Source of the DNA: Pontibacterium sinense
Lineage (GTDB): Bacteria; Pseudomonadota; Gammaproteobacteria; Pseudomonadales; Balneatricaceae
Direction: 5' to 3'
Assembly: GCF_015209595.1 (NCBI RefSeq)
Contig: NZ_JADEYS010000001.1
Coordinates: 62,001-126,000, forward strand
DNA length: 64,000 nt
A program made the translations under genes and the position numbers. The notes below the pieces were generated by a model. The model saw only the letters and a program-made list of their open reading frames with translations, searched no databases and had not been told where the DNA came from. Of the stretch, positions 40,083 to 49,059 are shown one piece after another. The number at the start of each line of letters is the position of its first letter. The stretch's first letter is position 1.

Positions 40083-41107
40083 GTTGACCTCCCTTTGAGT
40101 TCGACGATGCGCAATGTATCCCCCGCGCTAACCTGCAACGCATCGGCCGTGGCCTGAGTAATCGTGGAGATGCTGCCACGTGTGTCTATGCAGGATTTGG
40201 TACAGCGGAAATCTGCCAGACCGGTGTTACTGAGTAGGAACTCAGGACCATCATTGTCCACGTCACCAATCGCGACCTTTTGATAGCGGCTACTGTGAAT
40301 CGCCCGGATGTCGCCCAAACGGGTTGACAGGGTTGGGCCTCCATCAAAGATGTCGACGTACTCTTCGTAACGGAATCCTTCACTTTCCAGCATCCTGCGG
40401 GCAGGCTCCGTATTGGGATGGACCTTACCAATCACCGCTTGTGCGCTGTCGGGTAGCAGATGGATATAGATGCTGTGTTTGGGCATCAGCTCAGCGATAA
40501 AGACTTTGTTGCCGGAGCCGGTCAGGTAATCTGCTGTGCTGTATTCCATGGAGAAGAAACGTTTACCCAGCCCGTCCCAGAACGGCGACTCGCCATTGTC
40601 GTTGGTGAATCCGCGCAGCTCGGCGATCACCTTATCGGCGAACCGCTGAGGGTGTTCGGCCATGAATAAAAAGCGGCTCTTGGAGAGCAAGCTACCGTTG
40701 GCTGAGTGGCGGGCTTCGGGTTGAAGATACAAGGTACACATCTCGGAGCAGCCGGTGTAATCGTTACACAGATAGAGAGTGCGGAAGCTGTTGTGGACGT
40801 TCAACTCACGTGAGGCATGGACGACGGTGCCGATCCGGTAGTGATAAAACGGTGCGGTCATCCCCACGGCTGAATCAATGCCACAGGTACCCACGACTTC
40901 GCCGGTATCGGTCTCTTCCATAACGAACAGGTAGTGATCGGGATGAGACGGCTCCGTCTCTTTTACCAGTGCCTTTTCGGTCGCGGCGATGCGTTTCTCA
41001 AGTAACTCCCGGTTATCCGGCAGTGAGGTGAAGCCGGGTCCGGTATCGATAGCGATCTGATGCAGAACATCCAGATCTGCGGTGCAAATAGGTCGTATCA
41101 CTTTCAT
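40079..41107 (-). CDS. astA: Arginine N-succinyltransferase
   Basis: This 342-residue AstA/AruF-type enzyme transfers succinyl from succinyl-CoA to the alpha-amino group of arginine, the entry step of the AST pathway. The N-terminus RPICTADLDVLHQIA and GPGFTSLPDNRELLE are family signatures, as is GTCGIDSAVGMTAPFYHYR. It is a single subunit here, not the AruF/AruG pair of Pseudomonas. An 86-bp gap precedes it, so a secondary promoter is possible. Confidence 0.93.
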   Translation of the reverse strand: MKVIRPICTADLDVLHQIAIDTGPGFTSLPDNRELLEKRIAATEKALVKETEPSHPDHYLFVMEETDTGEVVGTCGIDSAVGMTAPFYHYRIGTVVHASRELNVHNSFRTLYLCNDYTGCSEMCTLYLQPEARHSANGSLLSKSRFLFMAEHPQRFADKVIAELRGFTNDNGESPFWDGLGKRFFSMEYSTADYLTGSGNKVFIAELMPKHSIYIHLLPDSAQAVIGKVHPNTEPARRMLESEGFRYEEYVDIFDGGPTLSTRLGDIRAIHSSRYQKVAIGDVDNDGPEFLLSNTGLADFRCTKSCIDTRGSISTITQATADALQVSAGDTLRIVELKGRST

Positions 41108-41193
41108 GTGTTCGCCCCCCTAATTCACAACCCCTGAACCCGCGGCTCAGGTCTGCCGTTTCTGTCTCTGCGTATACAGTGTTATCTGGCAGA

Positions 41194-42006
41194 TCAGTTG
41201 CTGCGTTTTACATCGGTACTTTCAAAGATACGATCAGCCGATGCGGCGACAAAACCCTGATAGAGCTGACCGTTGGCCAGCGGGTAACGCTGGGCAAACT
41301 CGTAGTAGCAGCCCGGAATTTCTGCGTTGCGGTCGCTGAACGGTACAAGAATGGGCTTCGCTAAGGTGGATGACTGCTCCAGAAACTCTTCCGGTGATCC
41401 TTTAACCAGACCGCCAGCACTGTTGAGTGCGAAGCCTTGCTGCAGCAGAAAGTCGTTTACCTTATCGATGGAGTGGTGCGACTGCAGGGCGTTTACCAAC
41501 AGGGTGAAATGGTTAGGGCGGTAACCAAAGGCGCATAACCAGGCGGCGTATTCACTCTCGTCCAGCAGTTGCAGATAGGTATCATGACTCAGTGCCCAAT
41601 GCCGGCCGGAATAGCTGAAACCGGTCTGGGCTGGTGCATCTTCAGGGATCTGGCTGACGCATTGATGGATGATTTCGGCGGCGCTGTCTGAGAGCTGGTC
41701 CACATGCAACTCACTGATAAAAATCTTGGGTAACGTGCTATCCGGGTGTTCAAAGTGTTCGGCAAACAGCTTCTTCGCCGGGAAGTAATATTCACCTCTG
41801 GGTTTGTAGCCGGCATCCACAAACGGCGCGGCGATCGTGCGGATACTGACCTTGGGCAGATCAAAGGTACGCAGCGCAATGTGGTCATTGATGAGGGTTG
41901 GGTTACGCTCGGCAAACAGCTGGTGGATCAATCGCGCATCAGGATTAATCTTCAGGTAGTCCTGCCACATCGCATCGAGCAGGTTACGCAGATCCTCGGT
42001 ATTCAT
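41194..42006 (-). CDS. DUF1338 protein (HglS/2-oxoadipate dioxygenase-like)
   Basis: This 270-residue protein of the DUF1338 family has a vicinal-oxygen-chelate-like fold. A likely metal triad is visible: His in NDHIALRTF, His in NHFTLLVNAL and Glu in CYYEFAQRY. Characterised members (HglS of Pseudomonas putida) are Fe(II) 2-oxoadipate dioxygenase/decarboxylases of lysine breakdown. This one is shorter and sits within the AST operon, between the M20 hydrolase (four-base overlap) and astA. It may act on a 2-oxoacid linked to arginine catabolism; the substrate is unknown. Confidence 0.75.
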   Translation of the reverse strand: MNTEDLRNLLDAMWQDYLKINPDARLIHQLFAERNPTLINDHIALRTFDLPKVSIRTIAAPFVDAGYKPRGEYYFPAKKLFAEHFEHPDSTLPKIFISELHVDQLSDSAAEIIHQCVSQIPEDAPAQTGFSYSGRHWALSHDTYLQLLDESEYAAWLCAFGYRPNHFTLLVNALQSHHSIDKVNDFLLQQGFALNSAGGLVKGSPEEFLEQSSTLAKPILVPFSDRNAEIPGCYYEFAQRYPLANGQLYQGFVAASADRIFESTDVKRSN

Positions 42007-43259
42007 AGAGTTACCTCCCGTCCGGTGAGACCGGGTGGCAATCCATCGCGGGCCAGTTGAAACAGCAGTAAAGCGCTGAGGCTGGCACGTTCGGTCAGGC
42101 TGTCTAGACAGATAAATTCATCGGCGCTGTGGATAAGTCCCCCTCTTACGCCCAGCGTGTCGATATTAGGCAGGCCATGGCTACTGAGATTGTTGCCATC
42201 GCAGCACCCCCCTGTTGGTTGCCAGCTCAGGTCAAGATCCAGCAGGCCGGCACAGTTTTTTAATAGGCCATAAAGGGATTGGTGAGCATCGTCCATGACT
42301 TTTGGCATGCGGCCAAAGCTGCCGTGCAGGCTGGCACTGAAGCCTTCCCGCTGGTTGATGGATAGCTGAATGTTTTCAAGCTGAGTCAGGCACCAGTCGG
42401 CATCGTCCGGGCGCTGGATACGGATATTAAACTTCACCACGCAGGTATCCGGCACCTGATTGGTCGTTGTCCCGCCCTCAAGAATACCGGTGTTGAGGGT
42501 AAGGCCTTCGCGCGCACCATTCAGCTGTTCCAGTTGACTGATCGCCCATGCAGCGGCACTGATCGCGTTACGGCCTTCCTGTGGGTTGCGTCCTGCATGG
42601 GCACTGCGTCCGTTGATACTCAGGGTAAAGTTACCGCTGCCTTTGCGCTCCCCCGCCAAGTTTCCATCGGGCAGGGCGGGTTCAAATACCAGTCCCAAAT
42701 GATGGCGTGGGGCTTCACGGGCAAACCAGCCGGATGATCCGGGGGAGCCGATCTCTTCATCCGGGTTAAGCAGTACCGTCCAGCCAATGTTGTGATGATC
42801 GGGATGTTGCTCAAGGGCTTCCAGTGCACTGAGCATCACCAGAATACCGCCTTTCATATCCGCTGCACCGGGCGCGTTTAAGGTGTTGTTGTCCTGGTAC
42901 TGTGCGCTTTGGAAGGCTGAATCTTTGCCGAATACCGTATCCAGATGACCGGTGAGCAGAATACGGATGGGGGCGTCGGGACGTTTTCGAATTCGCCATA
43001 AGCCCCCCAATTCCTGTTCGATGACCTGGCCCTGCATACTGACCCGTTGCCAGGGATCGAGCGTGTACTTATCCACTGCGGCTTCCAGCCGTTCGGCAAA
43101 CAGTGCGGCGTAATATTCGCCCACGCGATTGACCCCTATAGGGTTATGGCTTCCACTGTTGATACTGACCAGTTCCAGCAGTCTGTCTTCCATCCATGCG
43201 CGGTGCTGACTGAGCCAGTGTAGTGCGGGCTGATCGCTCTCGTGCATGCGCAGGTACAT
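42003..43259 (-). CDS. M20-family zinc hydrolase within the AST operon
   Basis: This 418-residue M20 peptidase resembles carboxypeptidase G2/ArgE-type enzymes. Metal ligands are seen in LLTGHLDTVFG, GAADMKGG and NPDEEIGSPGSS (general-base Glu followed by a metal Glu), with the last His in GLIHSADEF. A dimerisation lid sits between (GRSAHAGRNPQEGRNA). It lies directly after astC (ATG two bases after that stop) and overlaps the DUF1338 gene. The dedicated AST deacylase AstE is absent here. This hydrolase could cleave N-succinylglutamate instead, but that is inference. Confidence 0.78.
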   Translation of the reverse strand: MYLRMHESDQPALHWLSQHRAWMEDRLLELVSINSGSHNPIGVNRVGEYYAALFAERLEAAVDKYTLDPWQRVSMQGQVIEQELGGLWRIRKRPDAPIRILLTGHLDTVFGKDSAFQSAQYQDNNTLNAPGAADMKGGILVMLSALEALEQHPDHHNIGWTVLLNPDEEIGSPGSSGWFAREAPRHHLGLVFEPALPDGNLAGERKGSGNFTLSINGRSAHAGRNPQEGRNAISAAAWAISQLEQLNGAREGLTLNTGILEGGTTTNQVPDTCVVKFNIRIQRPDDADWCLTQLENIQLSINQREGFSASLHGSFGRMPKVMDDAHQSLYGLLKNCAGLLDLDLSWQPTGGCCDGNNLSSHGLPNIDTLGVRGGLIHSADEFICLDSLTERASLSALLLFQLARDGLPPGLTGREVTL

Positions 43260-43261
43260 GG

Positions 43262-44488
43262 TCAGGCCTCCTCTGTACGTGTGTGCAGAAACTGCACCAT
43301 AGCTTGACCCAGCCGTTCCAGACCGGTGTGGATATCGTCAGGAGGAATAATTAAAGACGGTGCAAACCGCAGGACATTGGGACCGGCAATCAGCACCATG
43401 ACACCCGCGTCCTGGGCGTGAACCAGCAGGTCGCGCGCTTGCCCCTGCCATTGATCATTCAGTTGGCAGCCGATCAGCAATCCGTGTCCGCGAATATCGC
43501 TGAACAGATGATGCCTGTCGTTAAGTTCATCCAGTCCATCCATAAACATCAGATGGCGTTCACGCACACCGTCGAGCAGATCGCGATCATTGACTAACTC
43601 CAATACCCGAGATGCGATGCGACAGCCCAAGGGGTTACCACCATAGGTACTACCATGGGTACCCACCACCATGGCTTGAGCGACCTCGTCAGTGCATAGC
43701 ATCGCGCCAATCGGGAAACCACCACCTAGTGCTTTGGCGGTGGTTAGGATGTCGGGTTTCACGCCAGTGCGCATGTAGGCATAGAGCTCGCCCGTACGGC
43801 CGACGCCGGTCTGAATTTCGTCAAAAATGAGCAGGGCGTTGTACTGGTTGCATAACTCGCGGGCACGGCGGATGAAATCAGGATCGGCAGGTAGAATACC
43901 GGCCTCTCCCTGTATGGGTTCCATGATCACCGCACACGTGTGGTGTGAGATCGCTTTTTCCAGTGCCTGGATGTCGTTAAATGGCAGATGGCTGATGCCC
44001 TCAGGCACCGGCCCAAAACCCTCGCTGTACTTGGGTTGACCACCTACGCTCACCGTAAAAAAGGTGCGTCCGTGAAAGGCGTTATCAAAGGCGATGATCT
44101 GGTGTTTGTCGGCGCTGTATTTATCCACCGCATAGCGACGTGCCAGTTTGAGGGCGGCTTCGTTGGCTTCCGCACCTGAATTGGCAAAGTAGACCTTGTC
44201 GGCAAACGTCATCTGGCAAAGCTGCTGCGCCAACTTAAGTGCCGGTTCGTTGGTCCAGACATTACTCAGGTGCCAGAGTTTATTGGCCTGATCGGTCAGT
44301 ACCTTCACCAGCTCAGGGTGACAGTGCCCCAGCGAATTAACCGCAATCCCACCGGCAAAATCGATGTAGCTGCGACCGTCCTGATCCCAGATATGGGAGC
44401 CTTCACCACGCACGGGAATCACAGCTCCCGGCGCATAGTTGGGTACCATCACTGCGTCGAACGTGTGGCGATTAAGTTCATGAGCCAT
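43262..44488 (-). CDS. astC: Succinylornithine/acetylornithine aminotransferase
   Basis: This 408-residue class III PLP aminotransferase transfers the delta-amino group of N-succinylornithine to 2-oxoglutarate, the third AST step. The PLP Lys lies in [15 protein letters not shown], the Asp contacting the pyridine N in [14 protein letters not shown], and the N-terminal [28 protein letters not shown] matches ArgD/AstC. It is the first gene of the operon. Family members also accept acetylornithine, so a role in arginine synthesis cannot be excluded; the neighbours favour catabolism. Confidence 0.92.
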   Translation of the reverse strand: MAHELNRHTFDAVMVPNYAPGAVIPVRGEGSHIWDQDGRSYIDFAGGIAVNSLGHCHPELVKVLTDQANKLWHLSNVWTNEPALKLAQQLCQMTFADKVYFANSGAEANEAALKLARRYAVDKYSADKHQIIAFDNAFHGRTFFTVSVGGQPKYSEGFGPVPEGISHLPFNDIQALEKAISHHTCAVIMEPIQGEAGILPADPDFIRRARELCNQYNALLIFDEIQTGVGRTGELYAYMRTGVKPDILTTAKALGGGFPIGAMLCTDEVAQAMVVGTHGSTYGGNPLGCRIASRVLELVNDRDLLDGVRERHLMFMDGLDELNDRHHLFSDIRGHGLLIGCQLNDQWQGQARDLLVHAQDAGVMVLIAGPNVLRFAPSLIIPPDDIHTGLERLGQAMVQFLHTRTEEA

Positions 44489-44688
44489 CCGGCACCTCCT
44501 GTGTTGGAGCGATACCTTTCAGTTTAGACACAGTTTCAGAAAGGAAGTTGTTAACTGGTCAAAAAGTGATTAATAGCGGATAAGCTGCAGTTATCTGACG
44601 TTAACTTCTGAAATCTTTCAAATCGGATGGAATTGTTGTGCAGGCAGAAAAAGGCGAAAAGGGGGGAGGTTGTGAGCGTCAGGCAATA

Positions 44689-44713
44689 AAAAAGCACCCC
44701 TTGAGGTGCTTTT
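44689..44713 (-). terminator. Terminator after the downstream glnK
   Basis: AAAAAGCACC pairs with GGTGCTTTT across a 6-nt loop. T's follow on the minus strand, 25 bp after the PII gene. Confidence 0.85.
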
Positions 44714-44737
44714 CTAATTCGTGAGCAGTGTGATCGC

Positions 44738-45085
<348 letters not shown>

Positions 45086-45225
45086 CTATTTGTCTTCTTG
45101 TCGCCCCTGCGGGCACGAGACATATTTATACTCAAAAGTAGATTTTGACCTAGTATACCCAGATTTCGCGAACTTTTCTCAGGGCTGTTTATAAATTGAC
45201 CCTGTAGGTTTTACGAAAACGGAAA

Positions 45226-45245
45226 AAGGGTGCCGAAGCACCCTT
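45226..45245 (-). terminator. amtB terminator with UUCG tetraloop
   Basis: AAGGGTGC/GCACCCTT closes a CGAA loop, which reads UUCG on the minus-strand RNA; a T run follows. It separates amtB from the next PII gene. Confidence 0.85.
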
Positions 45246-45265
45246 AACTAATTGAGGCAGATGGA

Positions 45266-46522
45266 TTATTTCGCAGAAGTGAATTCTGGATACGCTTCCA
45301 TACCACACTCGGACAGGTCGACACCTTCGTACTCTTCCTCTTCGGATACGCGGACACCCATCACAGCTTTGATTGCCAGCCATACGACCAGGCTTGCTAC
45401 GAATACCCAACCGAAGATAGTCAGTGCACCAATGATCTGACCGGAGAAGGTAACTTCACCGTTGGTAACCGGTACCAGCAGCAGACCCAGCAGACCCACT
45501 ACACCGTGCACAGAGATTGCACCAACAGGATCGTCAATCTTCGCTTTATCCAGTGCCAGAATGCTGAAGACAACCAGCGTACCACCGATAGCACCAAACA
45601 ATGTTGCCTGCAGTGCCGTTGGCGTAGATGGCTCAGCGGTGATTGCAACCAGACCGGCCAGTGCGCCGTTCAGTGTCATGGTCAGATCCGCTTTACCGAA
45701 CAGCAGGCGTGCGACGATCAGTGCTGCAACAACACCACCCGCTGCTGCTGCGTTGGTGTTCATGAATACCACCGCAACAGAGTTAGAGTTTTCTACATCG
45801 GAGGTCGCCAGTACGGAACCGCCGTTGAAGCCGAACCAACCCAACCACAGTACGAATGTACCCAGTGTTGCCAGTGGCAGGTTTGCACCCGGAATCGCGT
45901 TAACCGCACCGTTTTTAGCATATTTTCCTTTACGCGCACCCAGTACCAGCACACCCGCCAGCGCTGCAGCAGCACCTGCCATGTGTACGATGCCGGAACC
46001 TGCGAAGTCAGAGAAGCCCAGATCGCCAAGGTTGTACATACCGAATACGTCGTTGCCGCCCCAGGTCCATGAGCCTTCCAGTGGGTAGATCACACCGGTC
46101 ATCACAACTGCGAACGCTAGGAATGCCCACAGCTTCATACGTTCAGCCACTGCACCGGATACGATAGACATCGCCGTTGCAACGAATACCACCTGGAAGA
46201 AGAAGTCAGCCGATGGAGCGTAGGTTGCTGGCTCTTCAGCACCGGTGAAGCCGTCACCCGTGATGCCGCTCAGCAAATATTCACCGCCGTACATAATTGC
46301 GTAACCGGACACCAGATACATGGTGCAGGAGATCGCGTACAGAGCGATGTTTTTGGTCAGAATTTCAGTGGTGTTCTTAGCGCGAACCAGACCGGCTTCC
46401 AGCATGGCGAAACCTGCCGCCATCCACATGACCAGTGCACCACACACCAGAAAATAAAACGTATCCAGTGCATATTTAAGCTGGGTTACATCACCCGCTG
46501 TTGAATTCAGAAGTTCTTCCAT
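45266..46522 (-). CDS. amtB: Ammonium transporter AmtB
   Basis: This 418-residue inner-membrane channel for ammonia/ammonium has about eleven hydrophobic helices. It contains the family segments around the twin-His pore (FAGSGIVHMAGAAAALAGV and ISVHGVVGLLGLL) and a cytoplasmic C-terminal tail (SEEEEYEGVDLSECGMEAYP) that binds PII. It lies 32 bp downstream of a PII gene and is certainly co-transcribed with it. The locus is controlled by the sigma-54/NtrC-like elements at about 46.97-47.12 kb. Confidence 0.94.
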   Translation of the reverse strand: MEELLNSTAGDVTQLKYALDTFYFLVCGALVMWMAAGFAMLEAGLVRAKNTTEILTKNIALYAISCTMYLVSGYAIMYGGEYLLSGITGDGFTGAEEPATYAPSADFFFQVVFVATAMSIVSGAVAERMKLWAFLAFAVVMTGVIYPLEGSWTWGGNDVFGMYNLGDLGFSDFAGSGIVHMAGAAAALAGVLVLGARKGKYAKNGAVNAIPGANLPLATLGTFVLWLGWFGFNGGSVLATSDVENSNSVAVVFMNTNAAAAGGVVAALIVARLLFGKADLTMTLNGALAGLVAITAEPSTPTALQATLFGAIGGTLVVFSILALDKAKIDDPVGAISVHGVVGLLGLLLVPVTNGEVTFSGQIIGALTIFGWVFVASLVVWLAIKAVMGVRVSEEEEYEGVDLSECGMEAYPEFTSAK

Positions 46523-46554
46523 TGGTAAGGTCTCCAGAAAATCTCAAATAGGGT

Positions 46555-46935
<381 letters not shown>

Positions 46936-46973
46936 TCACAGCGTAAATGAATCAATTGGTTTGATCTGTGTAT

Positions 46974-46989
46974 AGCGAGGGTCGTGCCA
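46974..46989 (-). promoter_or_regulatory. Sigma-54 promoter of the glnK-amtB operon
   Basis: On the minus strand TGGCACG-ACCC-TCGCT fits the -24/-12 consensus with a perfect -24 half and one mismatch at -12. It lies about 85-95 bp before the glnK start. Confidence 0.7.
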
Positions 46990-47090
46990 TGTTTTTAAAA
47001 GTTGTTTTAAAACATGCGGTTACTCTATTTTGTGTGAATGGGTGAATGATTAAGGCGCAGTTATGGCGCACGAGTCTGTAGTCTGGCAGT

Positions 47091-47122
47091 GCACAATTCG
47101 GGTGCGTGCACCATTTTGAGGC
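47091..47122. promoter_or_regulatory. Two NtrC-like enhancer sites
   Basis: GCACAATTCGGGTGC (47091-47105) and GCACCATTTTGAGGC (47108-47122) each match the NtrC dyad GCACYA-N3-TGGTGC with two mismatches. They lie about 100-150 bp upstream of the sigma-54 promoter, the normal enhancer distance. Confidence 0.6.
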
Positions 47123-47190
47123 GCGCCCCAATAGTGCGCGTGAACCTGCTATAGTCGGGGTCTGAAAAATGCATAATGTTGAGGCACAAC

Positions 47191-47451
47191 ATGATTAACC
47201 AGAAACTGATTGATGGTCTGAGTGACCAGTTTGCGCAACTGATGTCTGGACAGGCGCAACTGCCCGGTGAAGAGATGATGAAAGAGCAGGTGAGTGCGAT
47301 CCTGCAAGGCACCTTTAACCGACTGGATCTGGTGACCCGTGATGAGTTTGATGCTCAGAAAGCTGTGTTGATGCGTACGCGCGAAAAGGTTGAGCAACTT
47401 GAGAAAACGTTAGCAGAACTGGAGCAGAAACTGACAGAGCGCGACGCCTGA
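47191..47451 (+). CDS. ubiK: Ubiquinone biosynthesis accessory factor UbiK
   Basis: This 86-residue BMFP-domain protein (YqiC/UbiK) helps the Ubi complex with UbiJ. The middle carries LDLVTRDEFDAQKAVLMRTREKV and the C-terminus is a coiled coil of EKLEQLEKTL type. The start at 47191 (MINQKLIDGL) has GAGG ten bases upstream and fits the family; an in-frame ATG at 47176 would add five residues. It is followed by comM, as in pseudomonads. Confidence 0.88.
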   Translation: MINQKLIDGLSDQFAQLMSGQAQLPGEEMMKEQVSAILQGTFNRLDLVTRDEFDAQKAVLMRTREKVEQLEKTLAELEQKLTERDA

Positions 47452-47532
47452 TCTATTTCTGACGAGCTGGTAGGCGACAACGGAACCTGTCGCGGCCAGC
47501 TTGCTGTAATCCCCGATCCAAGGAAGGATGTT

Positions 47533-49059
47533 ATGTCACTCGCAATCGTCCACACCCGTGCACAGGTGGGTGTTGAAGCCCCTGAAGTTACTGTTGAAGT
47601 CCACCTGTCCGGTGGTCTGCCCGCACTTTCAATCGTCGGCCTGCCCGAGACTGCGGTGAAAGAAAGTAAAGAGCGTGTCCGTAGCGCGCTGATCAACTCC
47701 GGTTTTAAGTTCCCCCAACGCCGCATCACCATCAATCTCGCCCCTGCGGACTTGCCTAAAGAGGGTGGCCGGTATGATCTGGCGATTGCCATTGGCATTC
47801 TGGCGGCCAGCCAGCAGGTTCCGATGGAAGCATTAGAGCAGCGGGAGTTCCTTGGCGAGCTGGCATTGTCCGGGCAGGTACGCTCGGTGCGCGGAGTACT
47901 GCCTGCGGCGATGCGTTGTGCGGAGAAAGGTCATAGCCTGATTCTGGCGCAGGATAACCGCGAAGAAGCGGGTATCGTACGCAGTCTGGCCATCTATCCC
48001 ATTGAGCACCTCCTGCAGCTGGTCTCACATTTGTTGGGCAGCGAGCCGGTGCCCCGATATTGTGCAGAAAACAGTCAGGCACTGGCTGCGCCGAAATACC
48101 CTGATCTGCAAGATGTTAAAGGACAGAGTAAAGCGAAGCGGTTGTTAGAGATTGCAGCGGCTGGGCAGCACAATCTGATTTTGGCAGGTCCGCCAGGTAG
48201 CGGGAAAAGCATGTTGGCGAACCGTTTACCCGGATTGTTGCCCTTGATGCAGGAGGGTGAGCGGTTAGATGTGGCGGCGGTGTATTCGGTGTCCGGTATC
48301 AGCGGGGATGTTATCAGCGGACGGCGTCCCTTCAGAGCGCCCCATCATACCGCATCGGCGGTGGCACTGGTGGGAGGGGGCAGCAGTCCCCGTCCGGGTG
48401 AGATCTCACTGGCCCATCAGGGTGTCCTGTTCTTAGATGAGTTACCCGAATTTAATCGCAAGGTGTTGGAAGTGCTGCGCGAACCGATGGAGTCAGGCGA
48501 GATCCTGATCTCTCGCGCGGCGCGCCAGTGTAGTTTTCCTGCCCGCTTTCAGTTGATCGCGGCCATGAACCCCTGTCCTTGTGGGTATTACAACGACGGC
48601 ACCGAACGCTGTCGTTGCAGCCCGGATATGGTGCGCCGTTATCAGGAGAAAATATCGGGTCCGTTGCTTGATCGTATCGATATGCAGCTTTGGGTGAGCG
48701 CCATCTCCAAGCAGGAGATGTTAGAGCACACTGGCACCAATGAAACCAGCGCTCAGGTGCGGGAACGGGTGGTGGCTGCCCGTGAACGCCAGATTCAACG
48801 TCAGGGATGCTGTAACCAGCAGCTGGAAGGTCCTGAGCTGGAACGACAGTGCGCAATCAGTGAAGACGACAAGCTGTTACTGGTGAATGCGCTGGAGAAG
48901 ATGCAGCTGTCGGCGCGGGCCTTTCATCGCATCTTGAGGGTCGCCAGAACCGTCGCGGATCTGGCTGGGCTGGAGCAAGTGGGAACCTCCCACCTGCTGG
49001 AAGCCCTGAGTTACCGCCGTGGACTTACGCCTGCTCCAGCATCTGCACGAAGTCTTTAA
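47533..49059 (+). CDS. comM: YifB/ComM-family AAA+ Mg chelatase-like protein
   Basis: This 508-residue protein (YifB about 506) has an N-terminal Lon-protease-like fold (GLPALSIVGLPETAVKESKERV), an AAA+ domain with Walker A AGPPGSGKSMLANRLPG and Walker B LFLDELPEF, the signature FRAPHHTAS, and a zinc-binding NPCPCGYYND. ComM is a hexameric branch-migration helicase needed for natural transformation in Vibrio and Acinetobacter; YifB is the E. coli name. The 3' end overlaps the GGDEF/EAL gene by 35 bp tail to tail. Confidence 0.92.
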   Translation: MSLAIVHTRAQVGVEAPEVTVEVHLSGGLPALSIVGLPETAVKESKERVRSALINSGFKFPQRRITINLAPADLPKEGGRYDLAIAIGILAASQQVPMEALEQREFLGELALSGQVRSVRGVLPAAMRCAEKGHSLILAQDNREEAGIVRSLAIYPIEHLLQLVSHLLGSEPVPRYCAENSQALAAPKYPDLQDVKGQSKAKRLLEIAAAGQHNLILAGPPGSGKSMLANRLPGLLPLMQEGERLDVAAVYSVSGISGDVISGRRPFRAPHHTASAVALVGGGSSPRPGEISLAHQGVLFLDELPEFNRKVLEVLREPMESGEILISRAARQCSFPARFQLIAAMNPCPCGYYNDGTERCRCSPDMVRRYQEKISGPLLDRIDMQLWVSAISKQEMLEHTGTNETSAQVRERVVAARERQIQRQGCCNQQLEGPELERQCAISEDDKLLLVNALEKMQLSARAFHRILRVARTVADLAGLEQVGTSHLLEALSYRRGLTPAPASARSL

